Source of the DNA: Deltaproteobacteria bacterium
Lineage (GTDB): Bacteria; Myxococcota_A; UBA9160; SMWR01
Reading direction: 5' to 3'
Assembly: GCA_019313605.1 (NCBI GenBank)
Contig: JAFDAW010000032.1
Coordinates: 1-14,428 of the forward strand
DNA: 14,428 nucleotides
Shown here piece by piece: positions 5,717-13,226 of this stretch; within the stretch, counting starts at the first letter, position 1; each line of letters opens with the position of its first letter. The notes beneath the pieces are model-generated. The model had not been told where the DNA came from and did not search any database. It worked only from the letters and a program-made list of their open reading frames with translations. The position numbers were made by a program, and so were the translations under genes.

Positions 5717-6597
5717 CTGAAGATTCCCTCTCTCTCGCGACGGCCCCGCGCAAGTAGGCCCGCGATCTTCGCCTTCACTTCATCCACCTTGGCATCGATG
5801 TTCGCATCCTCGTCAGACGCCTCGCCGTCGAAGCGCAGGGGTTCGCCGAAGTAGATGTGGTATTTGACCGGCAAGGGGAGCAAGCCGAGCGGACCGAGCC
5901 AGGGAAACGTCGGCGTAATCGGCAATGCGGGCGCACCGAACATGCGGGCGACGCCCTCCAGGTTCGCAAAACTCGGGTGCTGTTCTTCGGATCCGACGAT
6001 CGCGACGGGCACGATGGGCGTATCCGTTTCGAGCGCCAGGCGCATAAAACCCGTCCCAAAGCGCTGCAGCTGATACCGCTGCGAGAAGAGCTTGTTCATC
6101 CCGCGAACACCCTCCGGAAACGCGAGCACGCACTCGCCGTTTTCCAACATGTGGATGCAATTCTGCGGCGTTCCAACCAGTGTCCCGGTGCGCGCGGCGA
6201 TGACGCTCACCCACGGCAGCTGCGGAATCCAATACTCTCCCATCCCGCGCGCGATCCGCGGCGGCTTCGCCTCCATCAACAACGCCAATCCCAACATCGC
6301 CGCATCGAACGGAAGTTGGCCCGCGTGGTTGGCAATCACGATCACGCGCCCTTCGGGCAGATTTTCGATACCCGCCACCTCGACGCGAAAATAGTAGCGG
6401 TAGAGCAACGCGAAGGGCATCAGCACGCGGCGCATCCAAAACGGACTCATGCCATACGCGTCGTAGCCGTACTCGTTGAGTTCGTTGGGAATCTGGCTGA
6501 GATTTTCGTCGATGACCGTCTGGAGGTTGCGGGCCCGCAGCGGCAGCATCGCTCCCGCAAAGTCGATCAACGCATCGAGTGCACCGGATTTCGCCAT
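5713..6597 (-). CDS. PlsC-like glycerolipid acyltransferase, copy 1
   Basis: The 294-residue protein belongs to the LPLAT/PlsC superfamily, which moves acyl chains onto glycerol-phosphate lipids or related acceptors at the cytoplasmic membrane. Motif I is NHAGQLPFD with His91 and Asp98, so the spacing is HX6D, not the classical HX4D of PlsC. Motif III is FPEG at 160-163; the region PIVPVAIVGSEEQ follows, and PTFPWLGPLGLLPLP resembles hydrophobic membrane-contact segments of TMEM68/DGAT-like relatives. The N-terminal 70 residues are amphipathic helices ending in FALLYRYYF. It starts 3 bases after the SDR stop and overlaps the DUF1232 start by 4 nt. A clear paralogue lies at 12042-13226. The acceptor and acyl donor are unknown. 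Confidence 0.87.
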   Translation of the reverse strand: MAKSGALDALIDFAGAMLPLRARNLQTVIDENLSQIPNELNEYGYDAYGMSPFWMRRVLMPFALLYRYYFRVEVAGIENLPEGRVIVIANHAGQLPFDAAMLGLALLMEAKPPRIARGMGEYWIPQLPWVSVIAARTGTLVGTPQNCIHMLENGECVLAFPEGVRGMNKLFSQRYQLQRFGTGFMRLALETDTPIVPVAIVGSEEQHPSFANLEGVARMFGAPALPITPTFPWLGPLGLLPLPVKYHIYFGEPLRFDGEASDEDANIDAKVDEVKAKIAGLLARGRREREGIFS

Positions 6598-6600
6598 CGC

Positions 6601-7518
6601 TCAGCTCCGCACACTCTGCAGGGTCTCTTTGAGCCCGTACAGCGGTTGAAAGCCCGTCGCATCCGCGAAGCGCTCGCCCGAGAGCGTGATCGGATATTTG
6701 AGGAAGTCGATCGCACCCGGTGGGTAGGCGGCCAGGCCCATCCGGAACAGGCGCCCGGCCAGCGGTCGCAAGATCACTTCGGGAATCGACCAGGGATCGC
6801 CGCCCGCTTCGCGAATCGCGGTGCGCAGCGGAACCTCTCCCGGGCCCGTGATGTTGAACACTCCCTGAAGTCGATGGTCGACGACCTGTTCGATCGCCGC
6901 ACTCAAATCTTCTTCGTGAATGAATTGCATCATCGGATCGAAACCCATCACGGTGGGGACCCGCCGTTCGCGCAGGTAGGCTTTGATCATCGAATGCGCG
7001 TAGTAACCGAGCACATTCACGGGCCGGAGGACACAGGTTCGGATCTGCGGGTACCTCCAGAGAAAAGTCGTAACCAGTGTGTCGACTTCGACGCGGTCGC
7101 GGATTTCCGGATAGGACCGGCTCGCAGAAAGCGGGGCGTCTTCGTCCAGGAAGTGGGGATTTTCGGGCAGCGCGCCGTAGACGTAGCCGGTCGAAAGCAC
7201 GACCAGGCTTTCCACGCCGTTGTGGATGCAGTGATCGAGCAGCCGCTTGGTGCCCATCACATTGACGTCGTGCCGCACGCGCTCATCGGTGCGAAAGTCC
7301 TGAACGAAACCCATGTGAACCACGCAGTCGGGTCTTTCCCTGCGGATCACGTCTTCGAATTTCTTCTTTCGCAAATCGACCACATAGGGGCGAACCCCCC
7401 TCGGGTGCCCCTCCCATCGGGCCCGATCGACGCCGCAAACCTCGAAACGCTCGTTGAGGCGCCGGGTCAGGAGCCGCCCCTGACCTCCCGCAATTCCCGT
7501 GATCAACACCTTTTTCAT
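6601..7518 (-). CDS. NAD(P)-dependent epimerase/dehydratase-like extended SDR, copy 1
   Basis: The 305-residue protein is an extended short-chain dehydrogenase/reductase. Residues 4-15 (VLITGIAGGQGR) give the Rossmann glycine motif, Asp31 at the end of strand 2 suits NAD, and VVLSTGYVYG at 107-116 carries the active-site Ser/Thr. The expected YxxxK reads YPEIR (136-140), so the lysine is arginine. VFNITGPGE and the C-terminal substrate domain match sugar-nucleotide epimerase relatives. ATG at 7518 has TTGGAG five bases upstream (spacer TACAA), so the in-frame start at 7542 is less likely. It leads the unit with the acyltransferase and DUF1232. SDRs of this type beside acyltransferases also occur in actinobacteria (as I recall, Rv0501/Rv0502 of Mycobacterium tuberculosis), where the substrate is likewise unknown. 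Confidence 0.85.
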   Translation of the reverse strand: MKKVLITGIAGGQGRLLTRRLNERFEVCGVDRARWEGHPRGVRPYVVDLRKKKFEDVIRRERPDCVVHMGFVQDFRTDERVRHDVNVMGTKRLLDHCIHNGVESLVVLSTGYVYGALPENPHFLDEDAPLSASRSYPEIRDRVEVDTLVTTFLWRYPQIRTCVLRPVNVLGYYAHSMIKAYLRERRVPTVMGFDPMMQFIHEEDLSAAIEQVVDHRLQGVFNITGPGEVPLRTAIREAGGDPWSIPEVILRPLAGRLFRMGLAAYPPGAIDFLKYPITLSGERFADATGFQPLYGLKETLQSVRS

Positions 7519-7623
7519 TTGTACTCCAAGGACTTGCGGCATCGGTGCGGTGCTACTGAGGTTTGTCAGCCCCTCCCCGTCACGACCGTATTGGGATAGA
7601 GTAGCGCTCCCCGGAGGGATCCC

Positions 7624-8340
7624 TTGGTCGAACCGTCAGCGCGATTTGAAGAAATCAAGATACCCCTCCACGAGTCCGCCCGCGGCGTGACGGAAGTCTC
7701 GGCGGTGATGGGCGTCCCGCAGTGGTGGCCTACCGGCCAGCGCGTCGGCGTCATCCTCGCCCACGGCCTCGGGCGCGACGTGTCCGACCCCGTGCTCGAT
7801 TTTTTGCAGCAAGCGCTCACCGAGCGCCGCTGCCTCACCCTGCGTTTCAATTTCCCGTTCGGAGAAGCCGGCAAGAAGCGACCCGATCCCCCCGACGTCT
7901 TACAGCGAACCTTCCGCGCCGCAGCCGCCACGCTGGCCCGGGATCCGAACGCCGCACCCGCGCGCCTGTTCCTGGGCGGAAAGGGGCTCGGGGGCGCAGT
8001 CGCTGCGAGCCTCGCAGGTGACCGTGCGCGGATCGATGGCGCGTTCTTCATGGGCTTCCCCCTGCACCCCGCCGGCAAGCCAGAACTCGTTTCACCCGAG
8101 CAGCTCTTCCGCGTGATCTCGCCGATGCTCTTTCTCCAGGGTGAGCGCGATCGCCAATGCGACATCGATGTGCTCAGGCGCACACTCACCCGCGTAGGCG
8201 CGCCGACGACCCTGCAGGTTCTCGAAGAGGCCGATCAACACTTCAGGGTACTGAAAAAATCCCGGCGCACCGACGAAGAAGTGCAAGAAGAACTTCTCGC
8301 CTACATCTACGCGTGGATCCAGAAAATCGCCGACGTCTGA
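7624..8340 (+). CDS. KANL3/TEX30-like alpha/beta hydrolase, nucleophile Ser replaced by Gly
   Basis: The 238-residue protein has the dienelactone hydrolase-like fold of the KANL3/TEX30 group: VILAHGLGRD at 43-52 (oxyanion strand), LRFNFPFGEAGKKRPDPP at 73-90, LFLGGKGLGG at 115-124, SPMLFLQGERD at 166-176 and ADQHF at 203-207. In active homologues the nucleophile elbow reads GGKSMGG; here it is GGKGLGG, so Ser is Gly121 (codon GGG at 7984-7986), while Asp176 and His206 of the triad remain. The protein may therefore have lost hydrolase activity, or use another residue. The start is TTG at 7624, supported by GGAGGG at 7613-7618 with a 5-base spacer. It is divergent from the SDR operon across a 105-bp gap and stands alone. 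Confidence 0.83.
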   Translation: MVEPSARFEEIKIPLHESARGVTEVSAVMGVPQWWPTGQRVGVILAHGLGRDVSDPVLDFLQQALTERRCLTLRFNFPFGEAGKKRPDPPDVLQRTFRAAAATLARDPNAAPARLFLGGKGLGGAVAASLAGDRARIDGAFFMGFPLHPAGKPELVSPEQLFRVISPMLFLQGERDRQCDIDVLRRTLTRVGAPTTLQVLEEADQHFRVLKKSRRTDEEVQEELLAYIYAWIQKIADV

Positions 8341-8358
8341 ACGCGATCGCGTGCGGCT

Positions 8359-8886
8359 CTACTTCTCTCCGACGACAATTTCGCCTTCGAGCATCTCGCT
8401 CGTATCGGCTCCAGCCGGGATGGGCGCCGTGGCGCGCTCGACCTTGTAGCGGTAGCTGCCGGGCTTGAGCTCGCAGAAACTCGCAAACTCACCTGCGTTG
8501 ATCGGAGCCGAGCGCAGCTCACCGTCTTCGAAGGTAAAATTGACGCGGCTGTGACAGATCATCGATTTCGCGACGTCGCGTTCGAACACCACAGTGGCCT
8601 TGGTCGGCGAATAACTGATCCAGGCGATCAACTGCCCCGGATCGAGGTTCACTATCTCGGGGTTCAGCGAATCCGCGGTAATCAAGACCACCTTGTGGGT
8701 GCTCATCTGATAGCTGGGATCTAGTTTGGGGAGATCCTCGAGGGTTTCCGGCGCGGGCTGCAAGGCGCGCTCTTCGGTCGCAGAAGCCGGACCGACCAGC
8801 AACAGCGCAGCGGCGAGCAGGCCCCCGATCCTTCCATGCCAACACTTCCCAACCCTGCGCGTTTCGCCAGTCGTTGCGGACAGCAT
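8359..8886 (-). CDS. exported cupredoxin-like protein, unknown function
   Basis: The 175-residue product has a signal peptide: basic residues 10-19, hydrophobic GGLLAAALLLVGPA at about 21-34 and an ASA site near 34-36. The mature part resembles cupredoxin-like beta-sandwiches: VVLITADSLNPEIVNLDPGQLIAWISYS, then AKSMICHS (Cys111, His112), then AGEFASFCELKPGSYRYKV (Cys138). The last motif looks like the copper loop of plastocyanin-type domains, but the histidine and methionine expected after the cysteine are absent, so the copper site is incomplete or different; Cys111 and Cys138 could form a disulfide. ATG at 8886 is preceded by TTTGGAGGTGTTG, a strong ribosome binding site, so earlier in-frame starts are rejected. 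It converges with the hydrolase gene (18 bases between stops). Confidence 0.65.
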   Translation of the reverse strand: MLSATTGETRRVGKCWHGRIGGLLAAALLLVGPASATEERALQPAPETLEDLPKLDPSYQMSTHKVVLITADSLNPEIVNLDPGQLIAWISYSPTKATVVFERDVAKSMICHSRVNFTFEDGELRSAPINAGEFASFCELKPGSYRYKVERATAPIPAGADTSEMLEGEIVVGEK

Positions 8887-8915
8887 CAACACCTCCAAAG
8901 AGCAGACGGAATGTA

Positions 8916-8937
8916 GCGCCAAGCCCCGGTTTGGCGC
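8916..8937 (-). promoter_or_regulatory. inverted repeat in the leader of the cupredoxin-like gene
   Basis: GCGCCAA at 8916-8922 and TTGGCGC at 8931-8937 form a perfect 7-bp stem around an 8-base loop, 30 bases upstream of the ATG on the minus strand. It could be an operator for a dimeric regulator or an mRNA leader hairpin. Position is suggestive; nothing further can be shown. Confidence 0.35.
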
Positions 8938-9017
8938 CCTTCTCAATCGACGGCTGACGCCCGAACCACCCAGTCAATCGATTTCAGAGACGCTAACGAT
9001 TTCAATTCAACCGCAGC

Positions 9018-9046
9018 TTGTCAGCGGTCATTCCGTCGGGTAGTTT
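9018..9046 (+). promoter_or_regulatory. possible sigma70-type promoter for etfBA
   Basis: TTGTCA at 9018-9023 (5 of 6 to TTGACA) is followed after exactly 17 bases by TAGTTT at 9041-9046 (3 of 6 to TATAAT, with the key TA and final T). Transcription would start near 9053, giving an untranslated leader of about 70 bases before etfB. Confidence 0.45.
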
Positions 9047-9121
9047 CCCCGCGCTTTAACGACCTGGGCGCGATCGACCTGAAGCGCCCACAGCGCACGC
9101 ACTCAATTTCGGAGACCCCCC

Positions 9122-9904
9122 ATGAAAATCATGGTTTGCATCAAGCAGATTCCCCACCAGGATGCGCGCCTCGAGATCAGTACGGACGGCACCTGGATCA
9201 AGGAAGACGGCCTCAAATTCGAAATCAACAGCTACGACACCTATGCACTCGAAGAGGCCCTGCAGGCCAAGGACGCGGGTGAGTGTGAGGTCGTCGCCGT
9301 TTCGATCGGGCCGGATCGCGTCACCCAGGCCTTGCGGACCGCCCTCGGAATGGGTGCGGATCGCGCAATCCACGTCAAAGACGCCGAGGCCGATGGCTCT
9401 GACTCACTCGGCATTGCCAAGATTCTTGCGGCCATCGCAAAGGAAGAGAATCCGGACCTGATCTACACGGGTTTGATGGCCGACGACGGCAACTTCGCAG
9501 CCGTGCCGATGATGCTCGCCGAGCTCCTGGGCATGCCCCACACCTCGGCGGCCCAGAAGCTGGACCACGCCAACGGCAGCGTGACGGTAGAGCGCGAAAT
9601 CGAAGGCGGTGCGCGCGAGGTCGTGGAGCTACAGAAACCGTGCCTCATTGCCGTGCAGACCGGACTCAATCAGGTCCGCTACGCGTCCCTCAAGGGGATC
9701 ATGGCCGCGAAGAAGAAGCCTCTCGACGTCAAGACGATCGCAGATCTTGGATTGTCGGGTCAGGTGGGTGCTGCAAACGCCAAGATTTCCGTCGAGAAGA
9801 TCAGCATGCCGGTAAAGGGCTCGACCGCTGAAATGGTCACCGGCTCCGCTGGCGACATGGCGAGCAGCCTGGTGGGCAAGATCAAGGAATTGGGGCTTCT
9901 CTAA
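9122..9904 (+). CDS. etfB: electron transfer flavoprotein, beta subunit
   Basis: ETF takes electrons from acyl-CoA and other flavin dehydrogenases and passes them to ETF:quinone oxidoreductase; the beta subunit binds AMP and carries the dehydrogenase-recognition loop. The 260-residue protein begins MKIMVCIKQIP, contains EINSYDTYALEEAL (35-48), YTGLMADDGN (115-124), and the ETF-beta signature VQTGLNQVRYASLKGIMAAK at 178-197, in which RYASLKGIM is the recognition loop. Length matches the family. GGAG in TTTCGGAGACC lies upstream of ATG at 9122. The alpha subunit gene follows after 93 bases on the same strand. No ETF-quinone oxidoreductase or acyl-CoA dehydrogenase gene is in the window, so its partners are elsewhere. 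Confidence 0.96.
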   Translation: MKIMVCIKQIPHQDARLEISTDGTWIKEDGLKFEINSYDTYALEEALQAKDAGECEVVAVSIGPDRVTQALRTALGMGADRAIHVKDAEADGSDSLGIAKILAAIAKEENPDLIYTGLMADDGNFAAVPMMLAELLGMPHTSAAQKLDHANGSVTVEREIEGGAREVVELQKPCLIAVQTGLNQVRYASLKGIMAAKKKPLDVKTIADLGLSGQVGAANAKISVEKISMPVKGSTAEMVTGSAGDMASSLVGKIKELGLL

Positions 9905-9918
9905 GTTCGGAACGCCCC

Positions 9919-9938
9919 CGCGGCCTCGATTTGCCGCG
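9919..9938 (+). other. hairpin between etfB and etfA
   Basis: CGCGGC at 9919-9924 pairs with GCCGCG at 9933-9938 around an 8-base loop, starting 15 bases after the etfB stop. Lacking a T-run, it is more likely an mRNA processing or stability element that balances subunit levels than a terminator. Confidence 0.35.
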
Positions 9939-9997
9939 AACCGGGCCGATCCGACAGGCGCCCAGAACGAAAGGCGCACATAACAGGGAGTAATCCG

Positions 9998-10969
9998 ATG
10001 GGCAGCATTCTCATCGTCGCAGAAATTCAAGCGGGTCAGATTCGCGAGTCCAGCTTCGAGTTGGCCGCCTACGCACAGAAGATCGCAGCCGCAACCGGAC
10101 GCGAGGTCACGAGCGTCGTGCTCGGCAAGGACGTTGCTGGCCTTGCGGATGCCTTCGCACAGAAGGGCGGCGGCAAGGTATTTGTCGCCGACGACGAACT
10201 CCTGGCCAACTACTGCGTAGAGAGCGCGAACGCGGCAATCCGAGCGGCCGTCGAGGCCTCGGGCGCCGACCTGATTCTGCTCTCGAATACGCCGAGCGGC
10301 TGGGACGTCGCCCCGCGCATCGCCGCCGGGCTCGATGCCGGCTTCGTGAGCGATTGCTCCGATGTTTCTGACGACGGGGGCGCGCTCGTCTTCGAACGGC
10401 GTGTCTTCAGTGGCAGACTCGACGCGCATGTCCGCGTCAATTCGGATGTCGTCGTCGCGACCATGCAGCCCGGGGCCACCGAGCCCTTCGCCAGCAGCAC
10501 CGAGGGAAGCGTCGTCCAGCTCGATGTCTCGCTCACTTCCGACAAGGCGAAGTTCATCGAGAACAAGATCGCCGAAAGCACGGGCGTCGACCTGAGCAAG
10601 GCCGACGTCATCGTTTCCGGCGGCCGGGGTGTCGGCGCCGCGGAGAATTTCACCGAAATCCTCCAGCCCCTCGCGGACGCACTGGGTGGTGCCGTGGGCG
10701 CTTCGCGTCCCGTCGTCGACGCAGGTTGGCTACCCCACGAATATCAGGTGGGCTCCTCGGGCCAGGTCGTGACCCCCAAGCTCTACATCGCCGCAGGAAT
10801 CTCGGGGGCGATCCAGCACCTCGTGGGCATGAAGGGCTCGAATTTCATCATCGCGATCAACAAAGATCCGGACGCGCCGATCTTCGAGGTCGCCGACCTC
10901 GGAGCTGTCGGAGACCTCACCGAAATCGTTCCCGCCCTCACCAAGGCGATCCGGGAAGCGAAGGGGTAG
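9998..10969 (+). CDS. etfA: electron transfer flavoprotein, alpha subunit
   Basis: The alpha subunit holds the redox-active FAD of ETF. The 323-residue protein has an N-terminal Rossmann-like domain (1-190) and the C-terminal FAD domain: IVSGGRGVG at 205-213, ASRPVVDAGWLPHEYQVG at 235-252, and the ETF-alpha signature LYIAAGISGAIQHLVGMKGS at 262-281, followed by INKDPDAPIFEVADLG. All are in the usual order and spacing. CAGGGAG upstream of ATG at 9998 is a good ribosome binding site. It forms a two-gene operon with etfB. The FAD loop reads YQVGSSGQ where most homologues have QVGQTGK, a mild variation. Assignment is secure. Confidence 0.96.
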   Translation: MGSILIVAEIQAGQIRESSFELAAYAQKIAAATGREVTSVVLGKDVAGLADAFAQKGGGKVFVADDELLANYCVESANAAIRAAVEASGADLILLSNTPSGWDVAPRIAAGLDAGFVSDCSDVSDDGGALVFERRVFSGRLDAHVRVNSDVVVATMQPGATEPFASSTEGSVVQLDVSLTSDKAKFIENKIAESTGVDLSKADVIVSGGRGVGAAENFTEILQPLADALGGAVGASRPVVDAGWLPHEYQVGSSGQVVTPKLYIAAGISGAIQHLVGMKGSNFIIAINKDPDAPIFEVADLGAVGDLTEIVPALTKAIREAKG

Positions 10970-11016
10970 GCGCCCAGCGACGAGGGGTTTTGACTCCAAA
11001 GTGACGCCGGTCGTGC

Positions 11017-11040
11017 TCAATGGCCATTTCGCCATTGACA
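11017..11040 (+). promoter_or_regulatory. palindrome overlapping a consensus -35 (TTGACA), upstream of the parA-like operon
   Basis: TCAATGGC (11017-11024) and GCCATTGA (11031-11038) form a perfect 8-bp inverted repeat around CATTTC. The right arm runs into TTGACA at 11035-11040, an exact -35 consensus on the plus strand. The hexamer 17 bases further is TAGGGG, a poor -10. Possible readings: operator over a promoter for the parA-like operon, whose start is about 140 bases downstream, or the etfA terminator, which begins 48 bases after the etfA stop but lacks a T-run. Confidence 0.35.
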
Positions 11041-11181
11041 CACCTATCCCCGAAGAGTAGGGGTTAAGTAATACGGTCATCGATGGAAACGCGTCTTCGC
11101 ACCTGCGGCGACTCCTCCTGCGCTGAGATCTAGTACCGAGCGGTTGCCACCCTATCGAGCGCGTTCTCCAAAGGGGGAGTC

Positions 11182-12045
11182 GTGCTCGCTCGGCGGGTTG
11201 CGATCATCAACGAGAAGGGCGGTAGCGCCAAAACGACGCTCGTCTCGACGATTGGATCGTATCTGGCCCTTCACCGCGGCCGACGCGTTCTCGCGATCGA
11301 CATGGATCCTCAGGGCCAGCTCGGCAAGGTGCTGGGCGTCGAGACGCGCGACCGGCGTCGCTCGGCGATCAACCTGCTGCTCGACTCGGTGCTGCTCGAC
11401 GCCGCTTCGCTGGATGACAGCTACGGAAACACCGCCGATCCCGAGCCTCGGGCCAACGCGAATCTTCCGATCTCGACCACGCGAATCCCGCAGCTCGACG
11501 TGATCACAGCCAACAAATCCCTGGGGTTGTTTCCAGCCTTCGAGGACGACGAGCCGGATCCGACCGGGCGGTTGAACCGCAAGCTGAATGCTGCGCCAGA
11601 ACTCGAGAACTACGACTTCATCCTCTTCGACGCGCCGCCGTCGTTTGGGTCGCTGACCCTCAACGTCCTGCGCGCCGCCACGGAAATCGTGATCCCGGTC
11701 CCGTTGACCTACCTCGCGCTCGACGGTTGCGCGGAACTCGTGCGCACGATCGCGACGGTTCGCGATCGCTACGACCACCCGGATCTACACATTGCGATGA
11801 TCGTGCCGACCTTCTACCGGCGAACCAAGCTCGCAAACGAGATTCTCGATCGACTCAAGCAGCGCTTCTCGAAGGAAATTTCCCACAGCGTCATCGGTTA
11901 TCACGTGAAGATCGACGAGGCGCAATCCAGGGGACTTTCCATCTTCGAGTACGCGCCGAAGGATCGCGCAGCATCCGCAATGGCAGAGCTCGCCGAAGAA
12001 TTCGAACTGCGCGGAAAACCCGGAAACGATGGGAGCCCCCCGTGA
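11182..12045 (+). CDS. ParA/Soj-like P-loop ATPase
   Basis: ParA-type ATPases form ATP-dependent dimers that position chromosomes, plasmids or protein complexes on the nucleoid or membrane. The 287-residue protein has the deviant Walker A INEKGGSAKTT at 9-19, with signature Lys12 and Lys17, then AIDMDPQGQ at about 35-43 and a Walker B-like ILFDAPPSFGSLTLN near 150-164. The KGGxAKTT variant, with Ala before the catalytic Lys, is known in some ParA proteins. No ParB gene is next to it. The stop overlaps the next start as GTGA, so it is translated together with the acyltransferase. The start is GTG at 11182 with AGGGGGAG directly upstream; spacing is short but no other start fits. Its role here is unknown: cargo positioning or regulation of the downstream lipid enzymes is inferred only from the operon. 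Confidence 0.87.
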   Translation: MLARRVAIINEKGGSAKTTLVSTIGSYLALHRGRRVLAIDMDPQGQLGKVLGVETRDRRRSAINLLLDSVLLDAASLDDSYGNTADPEPRANANLPISTTRIPQLDVITANKSLGLFPAFEDDEPDPTGRLNRKLNAAPELENYDFILFDAPPSFGSLTLNVLRAATEIVIPVPLTYLALDGCAELVRTIATVRDRYDHPDLHIAMIVPTFYRRTKLANEILDRLKQRFSKEISHSVIGYHVKIDEAQSRGLSIFEYAPKDRAASAMAELAEEFELRGKPGNDGSPP

Positions 12046-13226
12046 GCGAAATCGAATCCCCCCAACCCGTCGAAGAAATCGCAAGCCCGCTCGCAGCGCC
12101 GAACGGCGCTCTAGGCCACGACCCCTTCGACGATCTCGCCACCTCCGATCCGCTGAAGGAACAACTCGATCAGCTGGAAGCGCGAGACGACCAGAAGCCG
12201 AAGGCGCGATCGCGCGCGCGGCGCTCTCCCAGGAGCAAGCGGGCTGTAGCGCCGGTGACTGACTCCCGATCGACGGCGCGGCAGACGACAGCACGCGCCG
12301 ACGAGGATCTCCCGAAACCCGACAACCTCGCGCGACTCACCCGACGGCGCTGGTCGACCACCCCGCCTCTCGCGGAAATCGAGCTCCCGCCGCCAAAGGG
12401 CTTGATCGACCGCCTGCTGAACTCCGACGAAAGGCGGGTTCTGGCCGCTCTCGCACATCTCGTCGAAGGCGAGGCGCCCTACGATCGATTCGGTTACTCA
12501 CCGGAAGCGATGAAGAGCACGTTCGTGGTGCTCCGCACCCTTTACCAGTTCTACTTCCGTGTCCGCAGCGAGGGACACGAAAACATTCCGGATGAAGGAC
12601 CCGCGGTGCTCGCGGGCAATCACGGTGGCCTGCTTCCCTTCGATGCTGCCATGGCGGTCATGGACGCGGCGCTACACACGGATCCCCCTCGACTCGTCCG
12701 GACCGTGGTGGATCGCTGGGCGGGCTCACTCCCCTGGGTCAACCTCTTCTACGCTCGAGTCGGACAGGTCATCGGAACGCGCGAGAACTTCGACAAGCTG
12801 CTCCGGGAAGGACAACTCCTGCTGGTTTTTCCGGAAGGCATCGAGGGGATGCGCAAGACGATCGCGCACCGCTATCGACTCCAGGAATTCCGCGTGGGCT
12901 TCATCGAGCACGCGTTGCGCTCGCGCGCGCCGATCGTTCCGGTTGCGTTCATCGGGAGCGATGACCAATCGCCGATCCTTTTCGACATCAAACCACTGGC
13001 GCGCAAACTCGGTATCCCCGTCGCGCCGATTACGCCGACATTTCCGTGGCTCGGCCCGCTCGGCATTCTCCCCTACCCGGTCTCGTATCGGATCATTTAC
13101 GGCGAGCCGCTCCGCTACCACGAGCGTTTCGGACCCGAGGGCGCCGACGATTCGCGACTGGTCCGCTATCTCGCCAATCAGGTGCGGCGCGCAGTTCAAC
13201 TACTGATCGATCGGAATCGCAAATGA
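12042..13226 (+). CDS. PlsC-like glycerolipid acyltransferase, copy 2, with long disordered N-terminus
   Basis: The 394-residue protein has two parts. Residues 1-120 are low in hydrophobics and rich in Pro, Ser, Arg and acidic residues, with a basic patch KARSRARRSPRSKR at 54-67. Residues about 125-390 are a PlsC-like domain with NHGGLLPFD (His194, Asp201, again HX6D), FPEG at 263-266, PIVPVAFIGSDDQ, and PTFPWLGPLGILPYP, almost identical to copy 1. The longer in-frame opening from 11727 is rejected because GTG at 12042 has GGGAG six bases upstream and overlaps the parA-like stop by 4 nt. The gene overlaps the SDR start as ATGA. The domain makes it a membrane lipid acyltransferase with unknown acceptor; the basic tail could contact DNA, acidic phospholipid or the ParA-like ATPase. 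Confidence 0.86.
   Translation: MSEIESPQPVEEIASPLAAPNGALGHDPFDDLATSDPLKEQLDQLEARDDQKPKARSRARRSPRSKRAVAPVTDSRSTARQTTARADEDLPKPDNLARLTRRRWSTTPPLAEIELPPPKGLIDRLLNSDERRVLAALAHLVEGEAPYDRFGYSPEAMKSTFVVLRTLYQFYFRVRSEGHENIPDEGPAVLAGNHGGLLPFDAAMAVMDAALHTDPPRLVRTVVDRWAGSLPWVNLFYARVGQVIGTRENFDKLLREGQLLLVFPEGIEGMRKTIAHRYRLQEFRVGFIEHALRSRAPIVPVAFIGSDDQSPILFDIKPLARKLGIPVAPITPTFPWLGPLGILPYPVSYRIIYGEPLRYHERFGPEGADDSRLVRYLANQVRRAVQLLIDRNRK

Noticed and set aside
5857..7599. 580-codon open frame on the plus strand across the minus-strand acyltransferase and SDR
   Set aside because: It is antisense to two genes with clear family motifs and overlapping or near-abutting junctions, and its translation has no recognisable motif. 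Long antisense frames are expected in GC-rich coding DNA.
9629..10429. 266-codon minus-strand frame under etfB/etfA
   Set aside because: Shadow of two securely identified ETF subunits.
11182..12045. Chromosome or plasmid partition locus
   Set aside because: No ParB-like gene and no parS-like inverted repeat cluster next to the ParA-like gene; the downstream genes are lipid-enzyme-like.
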